64,000 nucleotides of DNA from Pseudoalteromonas sp. BSi20652 (GTDB lineage Bacteria > Pseudomonadota > Gammaproteobacteria > Enterobacterales > Alteromonadaceae). Below the pieces are notes generated by a model. It saw only the letters and a list, made by a program, of their open reading frames with translations, had not been told where the DNA came from and made no database searches. The position numbers and the translations under genes were made by a program. Of this stretch, positions 26,284 to 34,447 are shown in pieces (position 1 is the stretch's first letter; each line of letters opens with the position of its first letter). The stretch covers positions 1 to 64,000 of the forward strand of contig NZ_BADT01000041.1 in the NCBI RefSeq assembly GCF_000239855.1, in the 5' to 3' direction.

Positions 26284-28815
26284 TTAAAAGCTGTAAGTGA
26301 TGTTGCCGTATAAAAAGCGCCCATCTAAGCTATATGGTGCGTACGGTGTATACGGGAATATCTGACCAAAATCAGAGTAACCAATATTATCTACTGTTGC
26401 TTGAGGGTACTGATCGAACAGGTTATTAGCACCTAGTGCAAATTTCCATTCATCATTTGGACGATAAGCCACTTCTAAATCGGTTATCCATTTTGCATCT
26501 AGGTATTCATCACGGTCGCTTGTTGTAGAAATATCTGCAACTTCACCGTAACGCGTGGCGCGCAGTGTTGTTTGCCATTCGTCAAGGTTCCAAACAGCTG
26601 ATAGGTTCCATTTACTATCAGGAGTGCCTTCTTCAAAACGACCTACTTCACGACGCGCAAATACTACGTAGTCGTCACCTAATGAGTTAAGTTGCTCAGG
26701 GTTGTCGTCAACGTGTGTTACTTCGGTGTCGTTAAAGTTAGCGGCTGCGTTTAAACGTACGTCGCCAAGGTTATCTAGTTCAAGTGTGTAAGTTGCTACT
26801 ATATCTATACCTTGCGTACGGGAGTCGATTGCGTTGGTAAAGTAACGCACGCTTTCGGTATTTAGTTCGCCAGCGTCGGCTAAAATTTGTTGTACTGCTT
26901 CACCCGATAAATTTTCTGATAAGACAACACGATCATCAATATCAATACGGTACGCGTCAACCGTTAGACTAAAGTTACCTTGAGTGTATACAAAGCCTGC
27001 TGTTAGGTTTACAGAGTCTTCAGCGTCTAGCTCTTTAGCACCTAGCGCTTGTGCTGCTGGCGCGTCAGTTGGGAAAAGTCCCACTTCAAAAGGTTGGTTG
27101 TTTTCAAGCACGGTTGAAATTTGGCGGTATGAGCTTTGTGCCAACGACGGTGCGCGGAAACCAGTACTTAGTGCGCCGCGCAAAGATAGGTTGTCGGTAA
27201 TGCTGTAACGTGTTGCTAGTTTTGACGTGAATGTGTCGCCAAAGTCGCTGTAATCTTCATAACGACTCGCTAAAACTACATTCCATTTTTCAGTTAGATA
27301 GGTATCAAACTCAACAAAGAGCGCTACGTTATGACGGCTTTCGTCAGTGACACTTTCTGGACCAAAACCTGAAAGAACTTGTGCACCACCGGCAGCAACT
27401 GGATTGCCGTCACTATCAAGTGCTGTAATATAAGAGGCTTCTTCGCCTTGCTCTATTTTGTAGCTTTCGTGGCGGTATTCAGCACCAACAGTAAAAAATA
27501 CGTCGTCTGGTAAACCTAAATCAAGTGTTGTACTTGCATCACCGTTCACAATAAATTGGTCATAAACTAAGGCACCGTTATCAAATTCGGTTTGGCTGGT
27601 GGCGCCTAAAGACGTATTTAAACTATTTACTACGCCCAAAGCAAAGTCGTTACGTCCGTAGTTGGTACTTACATCCCATGTCCAGTCGCCTGTTTCGCCT
27701 TCCAAGCCTAGGGCTAACGAGTAGTCTTCAACATCGGTTTTAATTTGCGGTAAAAAGCCATCAGGGTAAAGTGTTAATACGTTACGACTATCTTTTGCTC
27801 GGCGGTAAAAACCACCTGAATTACCTTCGCGCTTTGAGTAACTACCAAAAGAATATAGGTTTAAGCCATTATCTAAATCGTAACCCATGTTGTAAAACAA
27901 CGCGTAATCTTCAAGCTCTGCTTTACCAAAACGGTGGTTGTAACGATCGATAGTAAATTCGCGTGGGTCTAAGCTGCCATCATCTAGGCGGCTGTATTGT
28001 TCGCGCGGGTCAAAACCAGAGCGCTGAGTGGGATCATTATCACGATACTCAATTGATACGTTTACAAAGCCTTTATCAGATAATGAAAAACCAGAATTTG
28101 CGCTAATGGTACGGGTGCTGCCATCATTTATTTTACGGTCATCACCGGTATTAAACGCTAAGTTGCCGTTTGCATCTGCATACGCACTTTGGAGACTCGG
28201 GGCTCCCGCCATTTGCGTGTCGTATTGCCCGTAAGTAACACTTACACTACCGCCTTCTGTAGCATCTTTAAGAATTATATTAATAACACCCGCAATAGCA
28301 TCTGAGCCGTACTGTGCGGCAGCGCCGTCGCGTAAAACCTCTACGCGTTTAATTGCTGATGTTGGGATCATATTCAAGTCTACGGCTGTTGAACCACGAC
28401 CTACTACGCCACCTAAGTTTAAAAGCGCACCAGAATGGCGACGTTTACCATTAATCAGTACTAATGTGTGGTCAGGTGCTAAACCGCGTAAAACAGCGGG
28501 GCGAGCATGATCGGTACCATCAGCAATCGTTGCACTTGGGTAGTTAAAGCTCGGTACTTGATTAGCAAGTACTTGGCTAATTTCAAGCTGACCTGTGCTG
28601 GCCATATCGGCGCTTGTAATAATATCAACAGGTACTGAACTTTCAGCAATACTACGTAGGCTACGACGTGTACCCGTTACTGAAATTACTTCAATGTTTT
28701 TTTCTGCTTGATTATTTTGCTCTGCGGCAATGGCGATAGAATATGGTGTACTAAGTGCTGTGGTAACAGCTAAGCTAAGTGCTAGTTTATTTGCAGATAA
28801 ACGCTTAAAAGTCAT
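26284..28815 (-). CDS. TonB-dependent outer-membrane receptor
   Basis: An 843-residue receptor with a signal peptide (residues 1-30), a TonB-box-like IEVISVTGT at about residue 42, a plug domain (about 55-175; VPVDIITSADM, LRGLAPDHTLVLINGKRRH, RVEVLRDGAAAQYGSDAIAGVINIILK) and a 22-strand barrel ending in an aromatic Phe (YGNITYSF). The substrate is not evident. No transport or enzyme partner lies next to it: it stands alone between its own terminator and another terminator at 29121, so it is a single transcript. Sugar, peptide or siderophore uptake are all open. Confidence 0.93.
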   Translation of the reverse strand: MTFKRLSANKLALSLAVTTALSTPYSIAIAAEQNNQAEKNIEVISVTGTRRSLRSIAESSVPVDIITSADMASTGQLEISQVLANQVPSFNYPSATIADGTDHARPAVLRGLAPDHTLVLINGKRRHSGALLNLGGVVGRGSTAVDLNMIPTSAIKRVEVLRDGAAAQYGSDAIAGVINIILKDATEGGSVSVTYGQYDTQMAGAPSLQSAYADANGNLAFNTGDDRKINDGSTRTISANSGFSLSDKGFVNVSIEYRDNDPTQRSGFDPREQYSRLDDGSLDPREFTIDRYNHRFGKAELEDYALFYNMGYDLDNGLNLYSFGSYSKREGNSGGFYRRAKDSRNVLTLYPDGFLPQIKTDVEDYSLALGLEGETGDWTWDVSTNYGRNDFALGVVNSLNTSLGATSQTEFDNGALVYDQFIVNGDASTTLDLGLPDDVFFTVGAEYRHESYKIEQGEEASYITALDSDGNPVAAGGAQVLSGFGPESVTDESRHNVALFVEFDTYLTEKWNVVLASRYEDYSDFGDTFTSKLATRYSITDNLSLRGALSTGFRAPSLAQSSYRQISTVLENNQPFEVGLFPTDAPAAQALGAKELDAEDSVNLTAGFVYTQGNFSLTVDAYRIDIDDRVVLSENLSGEAVQQILADAGELNTESVRYFTNAIDSRTQGIDIVATYTLELDNLGDVRLNAAANFNDTEVTHVDDNPEQLNSLGDDYVVFARREVGRFEEGTPDSKWNLSAVWNLDEWQTTLRATRYGEVADISTTSDRDEYLDAKWITDLEVAYRPNDEWKFALGANNLFDQYPQATVDNIGYSDFGQIFPYTPYAPYSLDGRFLYGNITYSF

Positions 28816-29120
28816 TAATTATTCCTTGAGACCGTCGTTGTTTTGGTGAGTTTGAAAAAGGAGCGCATCATATAGAGGTGATTAGCTCAGTGCAAAGACG
28901 AAAACTATCTAAGTTATTCGAAGTTATTAACAAGTAAGGCCAGTGTTTACGCATGTTAGAGACGTTAGGATCGTTATCGTTGCAACTTTGTGCCGAATGG
29001 TTGCAATTTCAGGATAAGAATATTATTTCGCATAATTTTTTAATTATTTTATGCATTTAATTATTTTTATATTTAAGCGGGTAGATACGTTAAGGGCTGT
29101 TAATAAAGCGATGTGTAAAT
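28816..29120. other. upstream region of the TonB receptor gene
   Basis: Nothing but AT-rich sequence and the expected promoter region of the receptor gene. No convincing Fur box was seen here, which argues against simple iron control of this receptor. Confidence 0.4.
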
Positions 29121-29153
29121 AAATATGGTCAAGTAAATTACTTGACCATATTT
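29121..29153 (-). terminator. terminator of the DUF4198/DUF2271/PepSY operon
   Basis: AAATATGGTCAAGTAA and TTACTTGACCATATTT are perfect complements around one base. Confidence 0.8.
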
Positions 29154-29172
29154 ATCATTTTGTCGTTAGTTA

Positions 29173-30018
29173 TTATTCAGGCGCTACTTCTAATGTAGTG
29201 AATAATGCATAACGTTCAGAATCAACACCTTCATCAGTCGCTTTAACTTTTAATGAAGACTCAATTAAGTATAAACCAGGTTGATTCCAGGTTGCTGTGA
29301 AAAAGCCGTCTTTATCTGTGGTTACTTTAGCTTCGCTACGTTCGTTACGATAGCGGGTGTCGCCTTTTAAAATACTTACTTCAATCCCTTCGCCAGCTGG
29401 TTTTCCGTTTTTTAATAATTGAAAACGTGCTTGTTCACCTACAAATAAATCGTTTGGATGCGTTGGACCGCTAAGCTCTAAGCCTAAACCTAACAGTGCA
29501 GGCTTTGAGGTGCCATTTCGGCTTACAAATGTATCTACTGTTGAAACAACCTTGGTTGTAGTTACATCTTTAGCGTTACTAGGTAACTTAGCGTCTATTT
29601 TTTTACCAAATACGCGCTTGCGCTTACCTTCTTCATTTTTGTAGAAGGTCATGTACATTGGCTTTTGGGTCATTGCAATGTGGTAAGTACCTTGATCTGT
29701 TAAGCTTACCGCAGCTGAGCTTTTACGTTTTAAGTAATAAGCACGAATGGTTTCAGATACTGGTTCACCATTTGGCGCAAGGGCCATTAATAACGTATCG
29801 TCGTACTCAGCGCCTTTTTCTTTTGGCTTAAAGGCTTTGTCGGGTGCAAACGTTTCGTTTGAAATACTCGCGTCAATCATTACGTAATGCGCTTTATCGC
29901 CAGACAGTGAAGTATGTGAAGGTAGCAACCAACGTCCGTGAGCATTTGCTGAAGTTGACACCAAAGCCGATAAGCTCAATGCGCCGATTAATGCCGTTTT
30001 TAATAAACTAATTTTCAT
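29173..30018 (-). CDS. DUF4198 family periplasmic protein
   Basis: A 281-residue exported protein of the DUF4198 group. The signal peptide ends SANA, so the mature protein would begin HGRWLLPSHT with an N-terminal histidine. Residues about 60-280 form two beta domains; FVGEQARFQLLKNGKPAGEGIEVSILKG and FTATWNQPGLYLIES match the immunoglobulin-like part of the family. These proteins are often encoded near TonB or metal-uptake genes, with a proposed metal-binding role. It is the last gene of an operon with the DUF2271 and PepSY genes, which are preceded by a Fur box, so an iron-linked role is inferred. Confidence 0.82.
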   Translation of the reverse strand: MKISLLKTALIGALSLSALVSTSANAHGRWLLPSHTSLSGDKAHYVMIDASISNETFAPDKAFKPKEKGAEYDDTLLMALAPNGEPVSETIRAYYLKRKSSAAVSLTDQGTYHIAMTQKPMYMTFYKNEEGKRKRVFGKKIDAKLPSNAKDVTTTKVVSTVDTFVSRNGTSKPALLGLGLELSGPTHPNDLFVGEQARFQLLKNGKPAGEGIEVSILKGDTRYRNERSEAKVTTDKDGFFTATWNQPGLYLIESSLKVKATDEGVDSERYALFTTLEVAPE

Positions 30019-30060
30019 TGTTTTTCCTTTGCTTAAATTCTAGTAATAAATAGGTGCTAC

Positions 30061-30143
30061 TTAACCTGAACTCTGGTTAAGAGGTTTACTAACATATTGA
30101 AAATAGCTGCTCGAGATAGATTTATTATCTAGAGTTCAGGTTA
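30061..30143 (+). repeat. dispersed repeat, copy 2, with 13-bp inverted arms
   Basis: The core, 30097-30143 (TGAAAATAGCTGC to AGTTCAGGTTA), matches copies at 9968 and 31536. Here it also has a left arm, TAACCTGAACTCT at 30062-30074, that exactly complements the right end AGAGTTCAGGTTA at 30131-30143, so RNA could fold across the whole intergenic gap. Its right end contains the stop codon of the DUF2271 gene. Confidence 0.65.
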
Positions 30144-30650
30144 CTTAGTGCTTACAGTGGCGAAACTTTGTGAAAACTCGTTTTTACCATCAATTGTAAT
30201 TTTTCCCGACTTTGTTAAATTAAGCTCAACACGGGCGTAATCTCTGCCGCCTTCTTCGCGTACAACTTCAATATTAAGTAAATATTTACCTGGTTTTACT
30301 GGGTTACTGTCTAAATCATTACCTTGCCAATTTATGGTGTAAGTGCCTGCGCGCTTGGTTGCGCCGCTGATGCCGTCAAAATTAATATCGCTTTTACCCG
30401 CTTTACGCCACCATTGGCGTAGGTCTTTAAACCATTCTGCTTTTTGCACCCAAAGCGCAAGCGTAGTAACGTGTTTACGCTCTGGCGTTTCCAGCCAAAC
30501 CGCAACATAGGGGCGGTGATACGGTTGTACTTCTAAGTCGGGAATCGTTAATTGAACTTCTAGTTGTGGTGTTTGCGCATGTACTGTTGTTTGAAAAAAC
30601 GCAGCTATTAGCAATAATGCAGCACTTATAAATAATTTAAATTTAACCAT
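30141..30650 (-). CDS. DUF2271 family exported protein
   Basis: A protein of about 169 residues starting at the ATG at 30650 (MVKFKLFISAALLLIAAFF). Its ATG overlaps the PepSY gene stop by one base (TAATG), so this start is favoured over the longer frame from 30728. A signal peptide ends VHAQT. The mature part has the DUF2271 pattern: YVAVWLETPERKHVTTLALW, the WWRKAG...FDGISGATKRAGTY centre and GKYLLNIEVVREEGGRDY. Function is unproven; family members accompany PepSY and iron-transport genes. Its stop codon lies in the dispersed repeat. Confidence 0.85.
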   Translation of the reverse strand: MVKFKLFISAALLLIAAFFQTTVHAQTPQLEVQLTIPDLEVQPYHRPYVAVWLETPERKHVTTLALWVQKAEWFKDLRQWWRKAGKSDINFDGISGATKRAGTYTINWQGNDLDSNPVKPGKYLLNIEVVREEGGRDYARVELNLTKSGKITIDGKNEFSQSFATVSTK

Positions 30651-31282
30651 TAAGACACTCCTTTTATTTGTGGAACCCAACATAAATAAATAACCAGTGG
30701 AGTTGCGACTCCTAGTAAGGTTATCCATATTCCTGCTAAGCGTTTTTTTCTATTTTGAAACAAAATAACCATGCCGGTGATGGCAAATAAAATCATTAGT
30801 ACGGCGGATATATCAATTACCCAACTCCATACTTCACCGCTGTGGCGGCCTTTATGTAAGTCGCCAATAAGGCTTAAAAAGCCACCTGTTTGGTAATCAA
30901 GATTTAGCTCGCCAGTTGTAAAATCAAGCTCTGCGTAGGCAAACCCAGCAGGCAGTGGGTAGTCGAGCATGACAAGTGCATCTTCTTTTTCCCATTCAAT
31001 ACTTTTTACCTTAGTAAGTGCATATTGCTTGGCTAAGTAAGCTTCTATTTCAGGATAAAGCGTTGGCAGCGTGTCTCTTTGTGCATTGGCTTTATCAATA
31101 AGAGCGGCTGGGATCATTGCCGTTACTTGACCATTATTTTTATCGTTTTTAAGCCAATTAATATGGTTGAGCACAATGCCGCTAACACAAAATAAAATAA
31201 GCAAAAAAAACAAAGCTGTAGAAATATAAATATGCAGTGCACGGCTTGTACTATACAAAGCCCGCTTATTAATAAACGCCAT
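30650..31282 (-). CDS. PepSY-domain membrane protein
   Basis: A 210-residue inner-membrane protein and the first gene of the operon with DUF2271 and DUF4198. An N-terminal membrane helix (about residues 14-38, FFLLILFCVSGIVLNH), a periplasmic PepSY part (about 60-125), and two more membrane helices near the end (WSWVIDISAVLMILFAITGMVILFQ and the LLGVATPLVIYLCW stretch) are visible. It has the GDLHKGRHSGEVW motif of the PepSY-associated TM family. Linked with ferric-siderophore reduction or heme handling in related bacteria. A Fur-box match 32 bases upstream supports iron control. Confidence 0.85.
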   Translation of the reverse strand: MAFINKRALYSTSRALHIYISTALFFLLILFCVSGIVLNHINWLKNDKNNGQVTAMIPAALIDKANAQRDTLPTLYPEIEAYLAKQYALTKVKSIEWEKEDALVMLDYPLPAGFAYAELDFTTGELNLDYQTGGFLSLIGDLHKGRHSGEVWSWVIDISAVLMILFAITGMVILFQNRKKRLAGIWITLLGVATPLVIYLCWVPQIKGVS

Positions 31283-31313
31283 AAATTATTTAACATTATA
31301 AATTTTATTGCAT

Positions 31314-31332
31314 GATAATGATTTGCATTAGC
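31314..31332 (-). promoter_or_regulatory. Fur box candidate
   Basis: The sequence GATAATGATTTGCATTAGC matches the 19-bp Fur consensus at 15 of 19 positions and stands about 32 bases before the PepSY start. The rest of this 301-base gap holds AT-rich DNA and the repeat at 31536. Confidence 0.65.
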
Positions 31333-31535
31333 AATTACAAATTTACTTACTTAACTTTACATTAAAATTATTAACCGAAGAGGTTGCACGGGCTTGAATT
31401 TATGTATTTAAGCAAAGTTTCAATTGGGAGTTCAGCTAACCGATTGGTATTTATTAGATCAGACTTTGTAGTGATGACAGGCCAGATAGATGCGTCAATC
31501 TCGAGCCTATTACCAGTAGATTTACGTAGTTAACA

Positions 31536-31585
31536 TTGAAAATAGCTGCTTGAGGTTGATTTATTATTTAAAGCTCAGGTTATTT
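31536..31585 (+). repeat. dispersed repeat, copy 3
   Basis: TTGAAAATAGCTGC, GATTTATTAT and GCTCAGGTTA match the copies at 9968 and 30097. The right end overlaps the stop of the DUF454 gene, as copy 2 overlaps the DUF2271 stop. Confidence 0.6.
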
Positions 31586-31979
31586 AATACTTAGGAGGGG
31601 TAGATGGTCTTAAAATAAGGTAAATAATTACCGATATTTCTATAGCTGCAACAAGGTAAATAACCCAAAGAGGGGCTGCAGAATAAAGTAAAAATATAAA
31701 CCCAATCAACATGCCGATGGCGGCGTAGCACTTGGCTTTTATAGGCACTACTTTATGTGTTTGCCACTGTTGTAATGCAACCCCATAACGAGGGTGGTTA
31801 AGTAACCAGTGTTCGAGCGCCGGTGATGAGCGAGTAAAGCAAGTGAGCGCTAAAATAAAAAATATAGTCGTGGGCATTACGGGTAATACAATACCTATGA
31901 TACCGAGCGCCACAAGCAGTAAACCTAGCGCTTTAAGCCATAAATTTTTATAACAAACAAGGGCTGCTTTTATATTCAC
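31584..31979 (-). CDS. DUF454 family membrane protein (YbaN-like)
   Basis: A 131-residue inner-membrane protein. The signature LGLLLVALGIIGIVLPVMPTTIFFILALTCFTRSSP followed by LNHPRYGVALQQW is that of the YbaN/DUF454 family, with the conserved proline-rich turn between helices one and two; two more helices lie at about residues 82-120. The biochemical role is unknown. It is a single gene that ends in the dispersed repeat and has no clear partner; iron-linked genes lie to its left. Confidence 0.88.
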   Translation of the reverse strand: MNIKAALVCYKNLWLKALGLLLVALGIIGIVLPVMPTTIFFILALTCFTRSSPALEHWLLNHPRYGVALQQWQTHKVVPIKAKCYAAIGMLIGFIFLLYSAAPLWVIYLVAAIEISVIIYLILRPSTPPKY

Positions 31980-32053
31980 TTAGACTCTTTTGGGTAGTGG
32001 TCCGGTATTTTTAATTGTAGGCTAGATAGCAATTAATTCGAAGCTTAAAATCA

Positions 32054-32082
32054 ATAAAAAAGGGCAAACACAGTTTGCCCTT
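32054..32082 (-). terminator. terminator after the porin-like gene
   Basis: AAGGGCAAAC at 32060-32069 and GTTTGCCCTT at 32073-32082 with ACA loop; leftward transcript then has a T run. Confidence 0.85.
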
Positions 32083-32109
32083 ATCAATATTTAATACATT
32101 ATGATTAGC

Positions 32110-33426
32110 CTAGAAATAATAACCTAAGTTAATATTGAAGCGGCGCTCTGTATCGCCATCTCCGATCATTGTTCCGCCAATAAATGGCTGGTTACGTGCT
32201 TGAATAAAGTCGAAGTAACTAAAGAAGCCACCGGCTGCTACGCTCATACCTGTTACGTTCATCCATGTATCTGGGCTATTGTCTGACTTGTTGTAGATAG
32301 CGCTGTAATCGTTATAAAATTGAAACGCGCTTATAGGCCCCCATTCTACTGAGTAGTTATAAGCGAGGTTAACACTAGACATTGTTGCTTCACTTGAAAC
32401 CGTGTCGTAGAAGGCGTAAGCCGCGACTGAAATACGATCACTCCTATCGTCTAAATCGTAATCGTATTCGCCATGTTGAAGCTGGATGTTCCAATTATTA
32501 ATTTGACTATCTAAATGCATAGCCCATGCTGTATAACTCCCAGCACGGTCTACGCCATCATGTAAACCACCGCTTAGTAATGAAATACCAATATCAGTGG
32601 TTACATTTTTACTGTGTTCAATTTGATAGGTTGCACGCCCAGCAAAGGTATTGTATTCACCAAGTTCTTTAGCAGGTTCATCGTAAGTACCTTCATCTAC
32701 ACTTCGGCTGCCCACTATATCGTAAGAGTAGCGGTGGCTTTTATCAGATGCAGAGCCATCTACACCACCTAGTTCGTCATTTTTAAAAAAGCCTAAATCT
32801 AGCTTCCAGTTATTTTTAAGTTTACGCTTTACTACAACACCTAAATCAAAGTCGTCTTCAAGTCCAACGTAGTAATTACTACTGAAAAAGTAGTTATGAG
32901 AGTTATAAGGACCGTTCCCAAAAGGAACTTGGGTTATACCTGCTTGACCTTCCCAGCCATCAATAAATTCGTAGCCTAAGTAAGCATATTTAACAACGGT
33001 CATGTAATCGTAAAAACGAATTTCACCATTTAATGATATATCGTTAATTTCGCCAGACAGATTTAAACGAAAAATATCAAAATCAAAGTCGTCGCCGCGA
33101 TCTTCATTATCTTCATCGTATGAGTTAATACTGTAGTTTGCACGAATAGCACCTCCAATTTTTATGCCTTCGTCTTTTTTATCAGGCTCTGCAACAGCGA
33201 TCACTTGGGTATCTGCTTTTTTGCTAATTTCGGCTACTTGTTGCGCGTGTTGCTTATTGATTTTTAGTTGCTTCGATTTTTCTTCAGCTAACTGATTCTC
33301 AAGCAATTGCATTTGTTGCTTTAGTTGTTTTAATTGGTTTTGAATCGTGTCGAGATCTGCTGCATAAGAAGTGCTTGTAACACCACCTAAAATTAGTGCT
33401 AGTGTTAATTTTGAGAGTTTAGTCAT
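32110..33426 (-). CDS. outer-membrane porin-like protein with N-terminal coiled coil
   Basis: A 438-residue protein with a signal peptide (residues 1-22), a Gln/Lys/Glu-rich coiled coil at about 25-75 (IQNQLKQLKQQMQLLENQLAEEKS), then a beta-barrel of alternating strands (GAIRANYSINSY, IFRLNLSGEIND, EIRFYDYMTVV) ending in an aromatic residue (FNINLGYYF). The coil is like that of OprO/OprP and other trimeric porins that reach toward peptidoglycan. The solute is unclear. A marR gene lies upstream on the same strand, but a terminator hairpin intervenes. Confidence 0.8.
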   Translation of the reverse strand: MTKLSKLTLALILGGVTSTSYAADLDTIQNQLKQLKQQMQLLENQLAEEKSKQLKINKQHAQQVAEISKKADTQVIAVAEPDKKDEGIKIGGAIRANYSINSYDEDNEDRGDDFDFDIFRLNLSGEINDISLNGEIRFYDYMTVVKYAYLGYEFIDGWEGQAGITQVPFGNGPYNSHNYFFSSNYYVGLEDDFDLGVVVKRKLKNNWKLDLGFFKNDELGGVDGSASDKSHRYSYDIVGSRSVDEGTYDEPAKELGEYNTFAGRATYQIEHSKNVTTDIGISLLSGGLHDGVDRAGSYTAWAMHLDSQINNWNIQLQHGEYDYDLDDRSDRISVAAYAFYDTVSSEATMSSVNLAYNYSVEWGPISAFQFYNDYSAIYNKSDNSPDTWMNVTGMSVAAGGFFSYFDFIQARNQPFIGGTMIGDGDTERRFNINLGYYF

Positions 33427-33447
33427 AATAGCCGCTCAGATTTTGAT

Positions 33448-33482
33448 AAAAAATAAAAATTCAAGGCGTCAAAAAACGCCTT
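33448..33482 (-). terminator. terminator or attenuator between marR and the porin gene
   Basis: On the minus strand, AAGGCGT and ACGCCTT form a 7-bp stem followed by a T-rich tail. Only about 20 bases then remain before the porin start, too short for a full promoter, so porin expression likely needs read-through from marR or a promoter overlapping the hairpin. Confidence 0.65.
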
Positions 33483-33522
33483 ACGTTTAGAGTAAGTACA
33501 AAAACTATGTATTTTTTATTGT

Positions 33523-34005
33523 TTATTCTTTAGGAGCTTGAGTCAGCGCACCGACTTCCAGTAAAGGGGATGCATCTAATTTGTCTGCATCCATCATTGC
33601 TGCTACGCGCTGCATTGATGAGAGTAAAAGGCTCTGTTCCCACTCAGCAAGCGAAGAAAACTTTTCAATAAAGTGTTGCTGCAATGGCTGAGGTGCTTTT
33701 TCAAGTAACTCTTTTCCTTTTTGAGTGAGGTATAAGCTTACTCTGCGTTTATCCATTTGACTGCGTACGCGTGTTACTAAATCTCTGCTTTCGATTCTAT
33801 CGAGAATATTGGTGACGGTTGCTGGGCTTAAATTTACATTTTGCGCAATGCGGCTCGCCGTTATTCCATCGGTTTTTTCTACTTCTTGCATTATAAGCAG
33901 TTGTGGGCCAGTTAAACCCGAAGTTTTATTTAGCTGCTTAGAATGTAAGTCAATCGCGCGGATCACTTTACGTAAAGAAACCAATAACTCGTCATATTTT
34001 TGCAT
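33523..34005 (-). CDS. MarR-family transcriptional regulator
   Basis: A 160-residue winged-helix regulator. The DNA-binding part (about residues 45-100) reads ITASRIAQNVNLSPATVTNILDRIES followed by the wing KRRVSLYLTQKGKELL. MarR proteins bind as dimers to short palindromes and are released by small phenolic or oxidant ligands. It lies 96 bases before the porin-like gene on the same strand and has a palindromic operator candidate at 34064-34082, so autoregulation and porin control are inferred. Ligand is unknown. Confidence 0.9.
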   Translation of the reverse strand: MQKYDELLVSLRKVIRAIDLHSKQLNKTSGLTGPQLLIMQEVEKTDGITASRIAQNVNLSPATVTNILDRIESRDLVTRVRSQMDKRRVSLYLTQKGKELLEKAPQPLQQHFIEKFSSLAEWEQSLLLSSMQRVAAMMDADKLDASPLLEVGALTQAPKE

Positions 34006-34063
34006 TTGCTTATCTCATCGATGGGGCGGTAGTTTGCCGTAATCGCGAAATGTTACACACCAA

Positions 34064-34082
34064 ATAAATTGAATTCAAATAA
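34064..34082 (-). promoter_or_regulatory. candidate MarR operator
   Basis: TTGAATTCAA at 34069-34078 is a perfect palindrome within a longer AAATTGAATTCAAAT match, about 60 bases before the marR start. AT-rich TTGA..TCAA palindromes are common MarR sites. Confidence 0.45.
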
Positions 34083-34447
34083 TATATTGTACTTTATACT
34101 ACTTTTATTAGTTTTTAATAGTTAGAGCAGTAATTAATATCGGCATAGTGTATTTGTATATTATTAAATTTTATTAACACGTTATTAGCTAAGATTTGCG
34201 CACACTACGTATGTTGGCACTTATTCGCAAGTTTTAATGGTTATACTTTAGTATTATTTAATAACAACTATTAGTACGAAGTAATTGTTTGCAGGTTACC
34301 TGTTTAAGTATTAATCAGCTATGAATAAATTAATTCTCAGCGCATTTAGTATAATCAATATTTAATGTGTATGGTTTATACTTTGCGCATACTTTATTGT
34401 GTATCTCAGTATCAAAAATCTTTAGTATCAGTATTATAGGACAAGGT
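34083..34447. other. intergenic region without a gene
   Basis: AT-rich DNA between the divergent marR and mutarotase genes. Nothing was picked out beyond the MarR operator at its left edge; it should contain promoters for both sides. Confidence 0.45.

Noticed and set aside
34367-34447. Longer N-terminus for the mutarotase
   Set aside because: The AAGG site and the normal family start fit the ATG at 34448; the added residues are hydrophobic and unlike the family.
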